6,571 nucleotides of DNA from Rhizobiaceae bacterium (GCA_021648425.1 JAKISV010000153.1:1-6571), one strand, 5' to 3'; shown: positions 1 through 6,500, counted from the stretch's first letter. Program-made: numbers and translations. Notes: generated from the letters alone by a model not told the origin.

Positions 1-284
1 TTGACATTCAACTGATGGTGCTGTTTGGTTTGATTACCGTGATATTGCGCTTTCTGGATTTTCCAATGGCACCGATGATTTTGGGTTTTATCCTTGGTGG
101 AATGATGGAAGAAAATCTGCGTCGTGCATTGCTGATCAATGATGACAGTTGGTCGTTTTTATGGGAGCGACCATTGACGCTGACGATACTGCTGATTGCC
201 GCATTTTGCCTGTTTGCTCCGATGTTATGGCCCTATGTGCAGCGATTGCGCAAAGGGGCGGACAGGGCTGGAGAGGGCGGGTAG
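1..284 (+). CDS. tctA: TctA-family permease, C-terminal fragment (tripartite tricarboxylate transporter large membrane subunit)
   Basis: This is the last 93 residues of a membrane protein whose start lies outside the window; the frame is open from base 3 to the TAG at 282-284. TctA is the large permease of tripartite tricarboxylate transporters, which work with a small TctB subunit and a periplasmic TctC binding protein to import citrate-like or other carboxylates. The visible part has a hydrophobic stretch, then the FPMAPMILGFILGGMMEENL block followed by RRALLI, an F..ERP segment, a final membrane helix (LTILLIAAFCLFAPMLW) and a short basic tail. The pattern of FP.AP.ILG.ILG, E, RRAL and RP is typical of the TctA C-terminus, and the protein ends where the family usually ends. 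No terminator is visible before dctP, so read-through is possible. The symbol denotes the family; the substrate cannot be read from this fragment. Confidence 0.85.
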   Translation, partial: DIQLMVLFGLITVILRFLDFPMAPMILGFILGGMMEENLRRALLINDDSWSFLWERPLTLTILLIAAFCLFAPMLWPYVQRLRKGADRAGEGG

Positions 285-297
285 ATGCGAAAGTGCA
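285..297 (+). repeat. Copy 1 of a 13-base operator-like direct repeat
   Basis: The sequence ATGCGAAAGTGCA here recurs at 347-359 with one change (ATGCGAAACTGCA). The copies are offset by 62 bases, close to six helical turns. With the T at 298 this copy is itself a dyad, ATGC-N6-GCAT. It begins directly after the tctA stop codon. A regulator-binding role upstream of dctP is inference. Confidence 0.35.
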
Positions 298-346
298 TAT
301 CAATACGAAAGTTTTAGATAAGCCGGTTGCAATTTAAGCCCAATCA

Positions 347-359
347 ATGCGAAACTGCA
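347..359 (+). repeat. Copy 2 of a 13-base operator-like direct repeat
   Basis: ATGCGAAACTGCA matches the copy at 285-297 at 12 of 13 positions. It retains the TGC-N6-GCA dyad core and lies 26 bases before the dctP start codon. That position would suit a repressor or activator site for the TRAP operon, but no regulator gene is visible in the window and no convincing -35/-10 pair was found beside it. Confidence 0.35.
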
Positions 360-373
360 GCACAAAATAATAT

Positions 374-378
374 GGGAG
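374..378 (+). promoter_or_regulatory. Ribosome binding site of dctP
   Basis: GGGAG (within GGGAGAA) lies 7 bases before the ATG at 386. It supports this start, which also gives a well-formed signal peptide. Confidence 0.75.
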
Positions 379-385
379 AAATATA

Positions 386-1396
386 ATGCGTCTAACAATA
401 ACTGCGGCAATTGCCGCTGGCCTGATGGCTGCTGCATCAACTGCGGCTTTTGCACAATCACCGTGTGATGATGGCGAGATCGTAATCAAATTCAGCCACG
501 TCACCAATACCGACAAACACCCCAAAGGCATTGCAGCAACTTTGCTGGCTGAGCGGGTCAATGCGGAAATGAACGGCAAGGCCTGCATGGAAGTATTTCC
601 AAATTCAAGCCTTTATAACGACAACAAGGTTCTGGAAGCATTGCTGAATGGCGATGTGCAACTGGCTGCTCCTTCGCTGTCAAAGTTTGAAAAATTCACC
701 AAGAAATTTCGCATCTTTGATTTGCCGTTTATGTTCAACGACATTAATGCGGTTGACCGGTTTCAGAAATCCGCCGGTGGTCAGGCGCTTAAAAACTCCA
801 TGGTCAAGCGCGGCCTCCAGGGTCTTGCCTTCTGGCATAACGGCATGAAGCAAATGTCGGCCAATGTGCCGCTGATTAGTCCTGATGATGCCAAGGGGCT
901 GAAATTCCGGGTGCAGGCTTCTGATGTGCTGGTTGCACAATTTGAGCAGCTTGGTGCTAATCCGCAAAAAATGGCTTTCAAGGAAGTCTATGGCGGTCTG
1001 CAAACCAAGGTTATTGACGGGCAGGAAAACACCTGGTCGAATATCTACGGCAAAAAGTTCTTTGAAGTGCAGGATGGTGTCACTGAAACCAATCACGGCA
1101 TTATTGATTATCTTCTTGTTACATCCGCCGAGTGGTGGGAAGGGTTGAAGCCTGATGTTCGCGACCAGTTGGCTAAAATCATCGAAGAAGTGACTGTTCT
1201 GCGTAATGGTGAATCCACTGCAGTGAACGAAGCCAACAAGCAGAAGATCATTGATGCGGGTACCACCGTTCGCACACTGACACCTGAACAGCGCCAGAAA
1301 TGGGTTGATGCCTTGAAGCCTGTATGGTCCAAGTTTGAGGATGATATCGGTGCGGAAACCATTGAATCTGCTCAAGCGGCTAATGCAAGCGGCTAA
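386..1396 (+). CDS. dctP: TRAP transporter solute-binding protein, DctP type (C4-dicarboxylate-like)
   Basis: The 336-residue precursor is the periplasmic binding component of a TRAP transporter, which delivers substrate to the DctQM membrane complex for cation-coupled uptake. The ATG has a good GGGAG site. Residues 1-23 form a signal peptide: a short n-region with Arg2, an Ala-rich core, and an AFA cleavage site before Gln24. The mature domain shows the DctP hallmarks: IKFSHVT near 34-40, FPNSSLY near 71-77, FRVQASD at 174-180 with Arg175, and DGQENTWSNIY at 211-221. In the family that arginine makes the salt bridge to the substrate carboxylate. The long match around 174-245, including the ETNHG and DYL segments, is closer to C4-dicarboxylate DctP than to ectoine- or sialate-binding relatives, so a malate/succinate/fumarate-like acid is the default guess. 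Two cysteines, Cys27 and Cys67, remain after processing and could form a disulfide. A hairpin after the stop separates it from dctQ. Confidence 0.93.
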   Translation: MRLTITAAIAAGLMAAASTAAFAQSPCDDGEIVIKFSHVTNTDKHPKGIAATLLAERVNAEMNGKACMEVFPNSSLYNDNKVLEALLNGDVQLAAPSLSKFEKFTKKFRIFDLPFMFNDINAVDRFQKSAGGQALKNSMVKRGLQGLAFWHNGMKQMSANVPLISPDDAKGLKFRVQASDVLVAQFEQLGANPQKMAFKEVYGGLQTKVIDGQENTWSNIYGKKFFEVQDGVTETNHGIIDYLLVTSAEWWEGLKPDVRDQLAKIIEEVTVLRNGESTAVNEANKQKIIDAGTTVRTLTPEQRQKWVDALKPVWSKFEDDIGAETIESAQAANASG

Positions 1397-1423
1397 TGTC
1401 GTTTATATGGTATGAATAATAAG

Positions 1424-1457
1424 ATGCGCGGTTGAAATATCAGCCGCGCATTTTTTT
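1424..1457 (+). terminator. Rho-independent terminator or attenuator between dctP and dctQ
   Basis: The left arm ATGCGCGGTTG (1424-1434) pairs with the right arm CAGCCGCGCAT (1441-1451) over 11 base pairs with a single G-U wobble and a 6-base loop. A run of T to 1457 follows directly. This is a strong intrinsic terminator shape placed 27 bases after the dctP stop and just before the dctQ ribosome site. Partial termination here would give more binding protein than membrane subunits, a common need in binding-protein-dependent transporters. It could also stabilise the 3' end of a dctP-only transcript. Confidence 0.82.
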
Positions 1458-1474
1458 CGGGGAGGAATTGAAAA

Positions 1475-2122
1475 ATGAACCGTGCAAAACAAAGTGCATT
1501 TGCAAGAGTGGTGGATCAGTTTGAAGAAACGCTGATCGCATTTTTGCTGGGAGCGATGACGCTGATCACGTTTGCGAACGTGATAGCGCGTTATGTTTTT
1601 AATTCCAATATCCTGTGGGCGGTAGAATCGACCGTCTATCTGTTTGCCTGGCTGGTATTGCTTGGTGTTGCCTATGGCATAAAGCACAATTTCCATATCG
1701 GGGTTGACGTGGTGGTGAAGATGTTTCCGCGGCGCGTTCAAAAAATATTGACGCTGGTGGCAGCGGGGGCCTGTATTTTATTTGCCCTGTTGTTGCTCAA
1801 GGGTTCCTGGGATTACTGGGCGCCGTTCATTGGCAACCGGGCATTTCTGGAAGTTGAAGATATTCCGATGCCGGGGTTTTTACAGTTCATTGCCGACATT
1901 CTCAATGATGGTGAGCGTTATGAAAAAATGCCGCGTTTCATTCCTTATTTTGTACTGCCGCTTTCAATGGCACTGATAACCTGGCGCTTTATCCAGGCGG
2001 CATGGCGGGTGTGGAACGGGCAGGATGATTTGCTGATTGCCAGTCATGAGGCGGAAGAAATGATGGAGGAGGCCGGTTACGGGCCTGGTTCCAATGGCGA
2101 TGACGCGGAGGCAAAACAATGA
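1475..2122 (+). CDS. dctQ: TRAP transporter small membrane subunit, DctQ
   Basis: The 215-residue protein has the four-helix layout of DctQ, with hydrophobic segments at about 18-41, 47-68, 89-111 and 155-179. Family features include the ANVIARYVFN segment at the end of helix 1 and WAVEST with Glu51 at the start of helix 2. DctQ associates with DctM in the inner membrane and helps dock the DctP protein. A hydrophilic stretch of about 40 residues between helices 3 and 4 (IPMPGF near 130-135) and an acidic C-terminal tail after 180 make it longer than minimal DctQ proteins; I believe this is usual for the C4-dicarboxylate subgroup. The ATG is preceded by GGAGG (1461-1465) 9 bases upstream, right after the intercistronic terminator. 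Its TGA overlaps the dctM ATG as ATGA. Confidence 0.9.
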   Translation: MNRAKQSAFARVVDQFEETLIAFLLGAMTLITFANVIARYVFNSNILWAVESTVYLFAWLVLLGVAYGIKHNFHIGVDVVVKMFPRRVQKILTLVAAGACILFALLLLKGSWDYWAPFIGNRAFLEVEDIPMPGFLQFIADILNDGERYEKMPRFIPYFVLPLSMALITWRFIQAAWRVWNGQDDLLIASHEAEEMMEEAGYGPGSNGDDAEAKQ

Positions 2123-3492
2123 CCGTTGCTATTTTATTTGGCCTTGTCATCACGCTTATGCTTATCGGAGTGCCGATTGCGGTGGCGCTGGGGCTTTCCA
2201 GTATTTTGTTTCTGCTGGCCTATTCCGATGCGTCGCTGGCTTCTGTTGCACAAACGTTGTTTGCAGCCTTTGACGGGCATTATACATTGCTGGCAATTCC
2301 ATTTTTTATTCTGGCTTCGACCTTCATGTCGACAGGCGGGGTGGCGCAGCGAATAATCAGGTTTTCCATTGCTGTGGTTGGCCACTTTCAGGGCGGGCTG
2401 GCGATAGCTTCGGTTTTTGCCTGTATGATGTTTGCAGCGCTTTCTGGTTCCTCTCCGGCAACGGTGGTGGCGATTGGCGGCATTGTTATTACGGGCATGA
2501 GGCAGGTTGGTTATACCAAGGAATTCGCGGCCGGTGTGATTTGTAATGCCGGTACGCTGGGCATTCTTATTCCGCCATCCATCGTCATGGTGGTTTATGC
2601 CGCTGCCACTGATGTTTCGGTCGGGCGGATGTTTCTGGCGGGCGTAATACCGGGGCTTATGGCCGGGTTGATGTTGATGACCGGTATTTATATTTATGCC
2701 AGAATCAAAGGACTTCCCTCACAACCTTTTGCCGGGTGGCGCGAGATACTGGTATCAGGCCGTGATGCATTCTGGGGGCTTTTCCTGATTATCATTATTC
2801 TGGGCGGTATTTATGGCGGCATCTTCACGCCGACGGAAGCTGCTGCAGTTGCTGCGGTCTATGCTTTTGTCATCGCCAACTTTGTGTATCGCGATATGGG
2901 GCCGTTGCATGACAAAGGGGGCAATAACAAATCCCTGTTGAAAAACCCGATGGCTCTGGTGAGCGTGTGGCTGCACAAGGATACCAAACAAAGCCTGGTT
3001 GATGCAGGTAAACTCACCATCATGCTGATGTTTATCATCGCCAATGCGCTGATCCTCAAACAGGTTTTGACCGAGGAGCGCATTCCGCAAATGATTACTG
3101 AGGTGATGTTGGGGGCGGGCTTTGGACCGATTATGTTCCTGGTGATTGTCAACATTATCCTGCTGATTGGCGGGCAGTTTATGGAACCTTCCGGCTTGCT
3201 GGTAATCGTTGCGCCGCTGGTGTTTCCGATTGCCATTGAGTTGGGAATTGACCCCATTCACCTGGGCATCATCATGGTGGTAAACATGGAAATCGGCATG
3301 ATCACGCCACCGGTGGGGCTCAATTTGTTTGTCACCGCCGGGGTGGCGCAGATGTCGGTAATCAACGTGGTCAAAGCCGCGTTGCCCTGGGTGAGCATCT
3401 TGATGCTGTTCCTCATCATCATCACCTACGTGCCGATTATATCAACATTCCTGCCGACATTGATGATGGGGCCGGAAGTGATTACGAAATAG
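2119..3492 (+). CDS. dctM: TRAP transporter large membrane subunit, DctM
   Basis: The 457-residue polytopic inner-membrane protein is the transport-catalysing subunit of the TRAP system, coupled to a cation gradient (usually sodium). It shows the family signatures in order: IPFFILAS (60-67), LSGSSPATVVAIGG (108-121), GTLGILIPPS (145-154), GVIPGL (175-180), FTPTEAAA (236-243) and ITPPVGLNLF (395-404). The two P-rich motifs mark the two inverted halves. A hydrophilic insert at about 257-297 makes it somewhat longer than the 425-440 residues common for the family. The start overlaps dctQ by four bases and has GGAGG at 2107-2111, so translation is probably coupled and the subunits made together. 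The TAG stop lies only 6 bases from the stop of the convergent gene on the other strand, with no strong terminator in between. Confidence 0.95.
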   Translation: MTVAILFGLVITLMLIGVPIAVALGLSSILFLLAYSDASLASVAQTLFAAFDGHYTLLAIPFFILASTFMSTGGVAQRIIRFSIAVVGHFQGGLAIASVFACMMFAALSGSSPATVVAIGGIVITGMRQVGYTKEFAAGVICNAGTLGILIPPSIVMVVYAAATDVSVGRMFLAGVIPGLMAGLMLMTGIYIYARIKGLPSQPFAGWREILVSGRDAFWGLFLIIIILGGIYGGIFTPTEAAAVAAVYAFVIANFVYRDMGPLHDKGGNNKSLLKNPMALVSVWLHKDTKQSLVDAGKLTIMLMFIIANALILKQVLTEERIPQMITEVMLGAGFGPIMFLVIVNIILLIGGQFMEPSGLLVIVAPLVFPIAIELGIDPIHLGIIMVVNMEIGMITPPVGLNLFVTAGVAQMSVINVVKAALPWVSILMLFLIIITYVPIISTFLPTLMMGPEVITK

Positions 3493-3504
3493 GGAGGGCT
3501 ATTT
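3487..3504. repeat. Small inverted repeat spanning both convergent stop codons
   Basis: AAATAG (3487-3492) and CTATTT (3499-3504) are perfect inverted copies around a 6-base loop. Each arm ends in a stop codon, because both converging genes finish with AAA TAG. The stem has only one G-C pair and no T run follows, so it is at best a very weak bidirectional terminator and may simply reflect the shared ending. Confidence 0.4.
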
Positions 3505-4254
3505 ATCGCCAAACAGAGTGCCTGGCCCCTCTACCGAGCCTAACATGTCGGCAAGTTTATGCATGTGCCAGCCAAGGGCCAGATTGCTGGAGATAACCGA
3601 CTTGCCAAGAGCCATTTCGGCTTTTTCGATGATGCTGAAACTTTGCAAATTGGTGCAGGATGCAAAAACAATATCCACATCCTGATGGCTCCCCAGCCGA
3701 CAAATTTCCTTGTATAACGAGTCAGGGGATATGCGAGCTACCACGGCTTCCCGGGTTTGCTCAAATGAGCCGAAGCGGGTGATATTCAATCCGCTATTTT
3801 CCAGCAGATCGCGCATGGCATTGGAGACTGACGGGATATAGGGCGAAACCATAGCGATATTTTGAGCATTGAGGTAATGGCATGCCGCAATTATCGCAAT
3901 GACCGGGTTACTTACCTTTGCTCCCGGGTGCTCTTTGCGGATAATTTCTGCAATTTTTACAGAACCAATCATAGTCGCTCCGGATGTACAGCCATAGCCG
4001 ATCACATCGAGGGCCCGGGCGTTTGGCAAAAGGGCTGCCGCGCGAGGGAGATCGATTTCCATTTGTGCCAGCGTTTGCGGATTTACTTCCAAGGCAGATG
4101 GGATTCTGCTGTGATATAATGCAATGCCGCTGACATTGAAAAGGGTGCGGAACTCTGCTTCCAGGGTTTCGTCATTTTGAAGCACAATGAGGCCAAATGC
4201 TGCTTTTGCCGCAATTCCGTCATCCAGTTCAAATGATAGTTTATCAGTTCCCAT
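3499..4254 (-). CDS. Asp/Glu racemase superfamily enzyme (maleate isomerase / arylmalonate decarboxylase / EutA-like)
   Basis: The 251-residue cytoplasmic enzyme has the two-cysteine active site of the Asp/Glu racemase superfamily. Cys89 lies in GYGCTSGATMIG and Cys200 in FASCTNLQS, the CTSG and SCTNL patterns typical of maleate isomerase and EutA-type proteins. In this superfamily the paired cysteines act as acid/base or nucleophile in racemisation, cis-trans isomerisation or decarboxylation. The N-terminus has GLIVLQNDETLE (21-32) where maleate isomerases usually have GLI.P..N, so the substrate may differ. I chose the ATG at 4254 because it lies 1 base after the stop of the upstream M24 gene and gives the usual family length of about 250. 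The open frame extends 37 codons further up, but only inside the M24 gene. No good ribosome site precedes it, so translation probably depends on reinitiation. It is the last gene of the operon. The reaction is not determined. Confidence 0.85.
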   Translation of the reverse strand: MGTDKLSFELDDGIAAKAAFGLIVLQNDETLEAEFRTLFNVSGIALYHSRIPSALEVNPQTLAQMEIDLPRAAALLPNARALDVIGYGCTSGATMIGSVKIAEIIRKEHPGAKVSNPVIAIIAACHYLNAQNIAMVSPYIPSVSNAMRDLLENSGLNITRFGSFEQTREAVVARISPDSLYKEICRLGSHQDVDIVFASCTNLQSFSIIEKAEMALGKSVISSNLALGWHMHKLADMLGSVEGPGTLFGDK

Positions 4255-4255
4255 A

Positions 4256-5398
4256 TTATAATACCGGCAATTCGGGAGGCGCGCGTTTACTGAGAAGAAG
4301 TGGCGGCCCGTCTTGCACAACGATGTTTTCTTCATGCACCATAATCTTGTCATCGCAAACGGCAATACTTGGCTCGAGCGTTAACACCATACCTTCACGA
4401 AGCACTGTGTCGTCGAAATTGATTATTGAAGGCGCTTCTGTCAGCTGCATGCCAAGGCCATGGCCAAATCTGCCGATTGCGCCACCTTGCTCTAATCCGT
4501 CAAGCTTATGGGCTATCGTCTTGTAGAGCTCGCCACAGGTTATACCTGGTCTGGTAATTCGCATGGCTGCGTCGATTGCAGTGTGAAGTTTTGTATAGGC
4601 CGATTTCGCGGCCTCGCCAGCATGCCCAATGGCAAAATTACGGTCAAAATCACAGTAATATCCTTTCCTCGTAGCTCCGGTATCGAGCATCAATACATCC
4701 CCGGATCGCAGGGGTGTATCGCGCGGTGGGGATATCACGTCTTTATACCCGCCTTGTCCTGCCCCTCCTACAAGATAGGGAACATCATCAGCACCCTGAG
4801 CCAGCAGATCCATCCTGAACGACCGGAAAACCGCTTTTAGTGATTGACCTTCGAAAAACAGGTTTGCCGCGTTGGCGAAACTTGCTGAGGCAATAGTGCA
4901 AATTTCTGAAATAATGGCAATTTCCGCCGTTGATTTGGTCATCCTTTGTGAGTTGATCAGGTCTGAGCAATCGACCAGCATTGAGTTACGCAGCCGTTGG
5001 CGCAGGTGCTCAAAATCTTTAAGGGGCATTCGCAATGTACTTTCGCGGCCCATGGGTATTCCAATTTTGTTGCTATTTTGAAGTGCTTCTACAAGCAATG
5101 AAATACCATCATCGCGGGGTGCAGGTGATGACCAGGTGCGAATATCATCAATCCAGGTGGTGCGCATGAGTTCCGCGCCAATTTCGGGTATTATTGCAAT
5201 TGGTTTGCCAACAAGCGGAAGGACTAAAAACCAGGGGCGGGTGGGGCTTTGCCAGAACAGGGTACGAAATCCGGTAAAATACCGCATTTCAGCTTCACTG
5301 GTGAATAGCAACGCATCGAGACCCTCATGGTGCATAGCGCGTTGCGCGTTTTCTACGCGTGTTTCGAATTCCGTTGCAAGGAAATCCTGCTCAACCAC
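4256..5398 (-). CDS. M24-family pita-bread metallohydrolase (Xaa-Pro peptidase-like)
   Basis: The 380-residue protein has the two-domain layout of prolidase, aminopeptidase P and creatinase: an N-terminal domain (about 10-150, starting ETRVENAQRAM and containing MRYFTGF) and a C-terminal pita-bread domain. All five metal ligands of the peptidase type appear to be present: Asp239 (MLDTGA), Asp250 (YYCDFDR, 11 later as usual), His313 (GRFGHGLG), Glu342 (LTLEPS) and Glu356 (VHEENIVV). This points to a dinuclear metal hydrolase rather than a metal-free creatinase. The His usually found in the HEAP-like motif after GHG is Thr319 here (QLTEAP), which may alter specificity. The start is GTG, supported by the GAGGGAG site at 5405-5411. 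It overlaps the upstream PLP gene by 8 bases and ends 1 base before the racemase-like gene. Its neighbours suggest it cleaves an amide, imide or dipeptide-like compound in a catabolic route rather than general peptides; this is inference. Confidence 0.85.
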   Translation of the reverse strand: MVEQDFLATEFETRVENAQRAMHHEGLDALLFTSEAEMRYFTGFRTLFWQSPTRPWFLVLPLVGKPIAIIPEIGAELMRTTWIDDIRTWSSPAPRDDGISLLVEALQNSNKIGIPMGRESTLRMPLKDFEHLRQRLRNSMLVDCSDLINSQRMTKSTAEIAIISEICTIASASFANAANLFFEGQSLKAVFRSFRMDLLAQGADDVPYLVGGAGQGGYKDVISPPRDTPLRSGDVLMLDTGATRKGYYCDFDRNFAIGHAGEAAKSAYTKLHTAIDAAMRITRPGITCGELYKTIAHKLDGLEQGGAIGRFGHGLGMQLTEAPSIINFDDTVLREGMVLTLEPSIAVCDDKIMVHEENIVVQDGPPLLLSKRAPPELPVL

Positions 5399-6482
5399 CT
5401 TCCGCTCCCTCGGTAATATAGGCTAAAATCCGTGAATCCTGATTGAGACCGAAGGAAGCTTTTTCTATGTCCGCACAAATCAGAGCTGCAAATCCCGCAG
5501 CTCCAGATAGCGAAGTATCAATGCCAAATTCAGATAGAAAATTGACTGCGCTGGAAGCCTCTTTCTCGCTGATTGTCGTAAAATAATCCGCCTCTTTTGC
5601 CAGATATTTCAATGCCAGATGTGAGGGCTCTTTGCAGTCCAGGCGTCCCATACCGGAAACGGGACCACTCGTCGTTACTGGTTTTCCAGCCTCAATGCTT
5701 TTAATCAGGGCAGGTGCAAATAGGGGTTCAACCACGATAATTTCAGGTGCTTCTCCCCAGGAATTTCTGGCGCATGCTGCAACGGCAGCGGCCAGCCCTC
5801 CCACTCCAGCCTGAAGGAATATATGTGTTGGCGGCAGTCTGATTCTTTTAGCCACTTCTGCGCCCAAAATGAGATAACCTTCCATCACATCACAAGCGGG
5901 GAGTGTGTAGCCAGGCCATGAGCTGTCTGACAATAAAACCCAGTCGTGGGTATTTGCTGCATCCATTGCAGCTTTCATACTGGCCTCATAATTATCGCCA
6001 TGCCTCACTACCTTTGCCTGTTTGTTATGCAGCATTTCTGCAAACTCCTGAGGAACCGATTGGGATATATAAACCACGGATTTTGCGCCAAACAGTGCTG
6101 CTCCCGCTGCCATTGAAAGGCCATGATTTCCCGCACTCGCACATACAAACGTAGTGCCTTTCAGAGCAGTTTCGATATTTGAAGATTGACCGTGCTCAAA
6201 TTTTCGAGTTGCCATTTTCGCAATGGCGTGGGCAGCGCCGAGCGCTTTGAAACTTCCCAACCCCATGCGCGAACGCTCATCTTTTATATTTACAACGGCA
6301 ATGCCAAGTTTTTTTGCAATTTGCGGTAATTCAAGCAGGGGTGTTTCATGCGCAATGGGACAACGTGAAAACAATTCCAGAGCCTTTGTGGGGTCAAGGC
6401 AGATTTCCCCATCAGCCAACTTTTTGGACGGACTAAAGCCGATGTTTTGGAAGGGGTTTTTTATAGAACGCAAATTGGTCAT
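5391..6482 (-). CDS. PLP-dependent fold-type II lyase, diaminopropionate ammonia-lyase-like
   Basis: The 363-residue cytoplasmic enzyme belongs to the tryptophan synthase beta/threonine dehydratase fold. It most resembles diaminopropionate ammonia-lyase (DpaL/YgeX), which splits 2,3-diaminopropionate to pyruvate and ammonia. Diagnostic segments are ETPLLELP (46-53), KDERSRMGLGSFKALG (67-82) with the PLP-binding Lys79, SAGNHG (116-121), DNYEASMKAA (163-172), SDSSWPGY (185-192), EGYLILG (201-207), the phosphate-binding QAGVGGLAAA (224-233) and a terminal ITEG (356-359). The length is a little below the roughly 400 of typical DpaL. DpaL has Asp in its DGNHG motif, used on the D-isomer; here it is Ala117, giving the SAGNH form seen in threonine/serine dehydratases. 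An L-specific ammonia-lyase or dehydratase is therefore plausible. An in-frame TGA at 6503-6501 fixes the ATG at 6482 as the earliest ATG start. It is the first gene of the three-gene operon, overlapping the next by 8 bases. Confidence 0.85.
   Translation of the reverse strand: MTNLRSIKNPFQNIGFSPSKKLADGEICLDPTKALELFSRCPIAHETPLLELPQIAKKLGIAVVNIKDERSRMGLGSFKALGAAHAIAKMATRKFEHGQSSNIETALKGTTFVCASAGNHGLSMAAGAALFGAKSVVYISQSVPQEFAEMLHNKQAKVVRHGDNYEASMKAAMDAANTHDWVLLSDSSWPGYTLPACDVMEGYLILGAEVAKRIRLPPTHIFLQAGVGGLAAAVAACARNSWGEAPEIIVVEPLFAPALIKSIEAGKPVTTSGPVSGMGRLDCKEPSHLALKYLAKEADYFTTISEKEASSAVNFLSEFGIDTSLSGAAGFAALICADIEKASFGLNQDSRILAYITEGAEGG
5405..5411 (-). promoter_or_regulatory. Ribosome binding site deciding the GTG start of the M24 gene
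   Basis: On the minus strand GAGGGAG lies 6 bases before the GTG at 5398, inside the end of the PLP gene. It supports the non-ATG start and independent ribosome loading in addition to coupling through the 8-base overlap. Confidence 0.65.
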
Positions 6483-6500
6483 CCATTGTAATTCCAGCGC

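Noticed and set aside
300..385. Sigma-70 promoter for dctP (TTGCAA at 327-332, TAATAT at 368-373)
   Set aside because: The two elements are 35 bases apart and the second overlaps the ribosome-site region, so they do not form a proper promoter pair.
680..1375. Long open frame on the minus strand opposite dctP
   Set aside because: It lies wholly antisense to a clear dctP gene, has no family features and no signal of its own; it looks like a codon-bias shadow.
2755..3261. Open frame of 168 codons on the minus strand opposite dctM
   Set aside because: It is antisense to conserved DctM motifs. Its His/Asn/Gln-rich product is what the reverse of a hydrophobic membrane-protein gene gives.
4255..4365. 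Upstream extension of the racemase-like gene by 37 codons
   Set aside because: The extension lies inside the M24 gene in another frame, has no family similarity, and would make the protein longer than usual. The ATG at 4254 fits the family and the operon spacing.
4256..5398. Assignment of the M24 gene as ectoine hydrolase (EutD/DoeA)
   Set aside because: The class and neighbours suggest it, but as I recall the ectoine hydrolases work without metal through a glutamate intermediate, while all five metal ligands appear present here. The deacylase partner is also not visible. It is kept only as an alternative.
5391..6482. Plain threonine dehydratase
   Set aside because: The SAGNH motif fits, but the GLGSFKALG, SWPGY and TEG segments and the length match the diaminopropionate ammonia-lyase group better.
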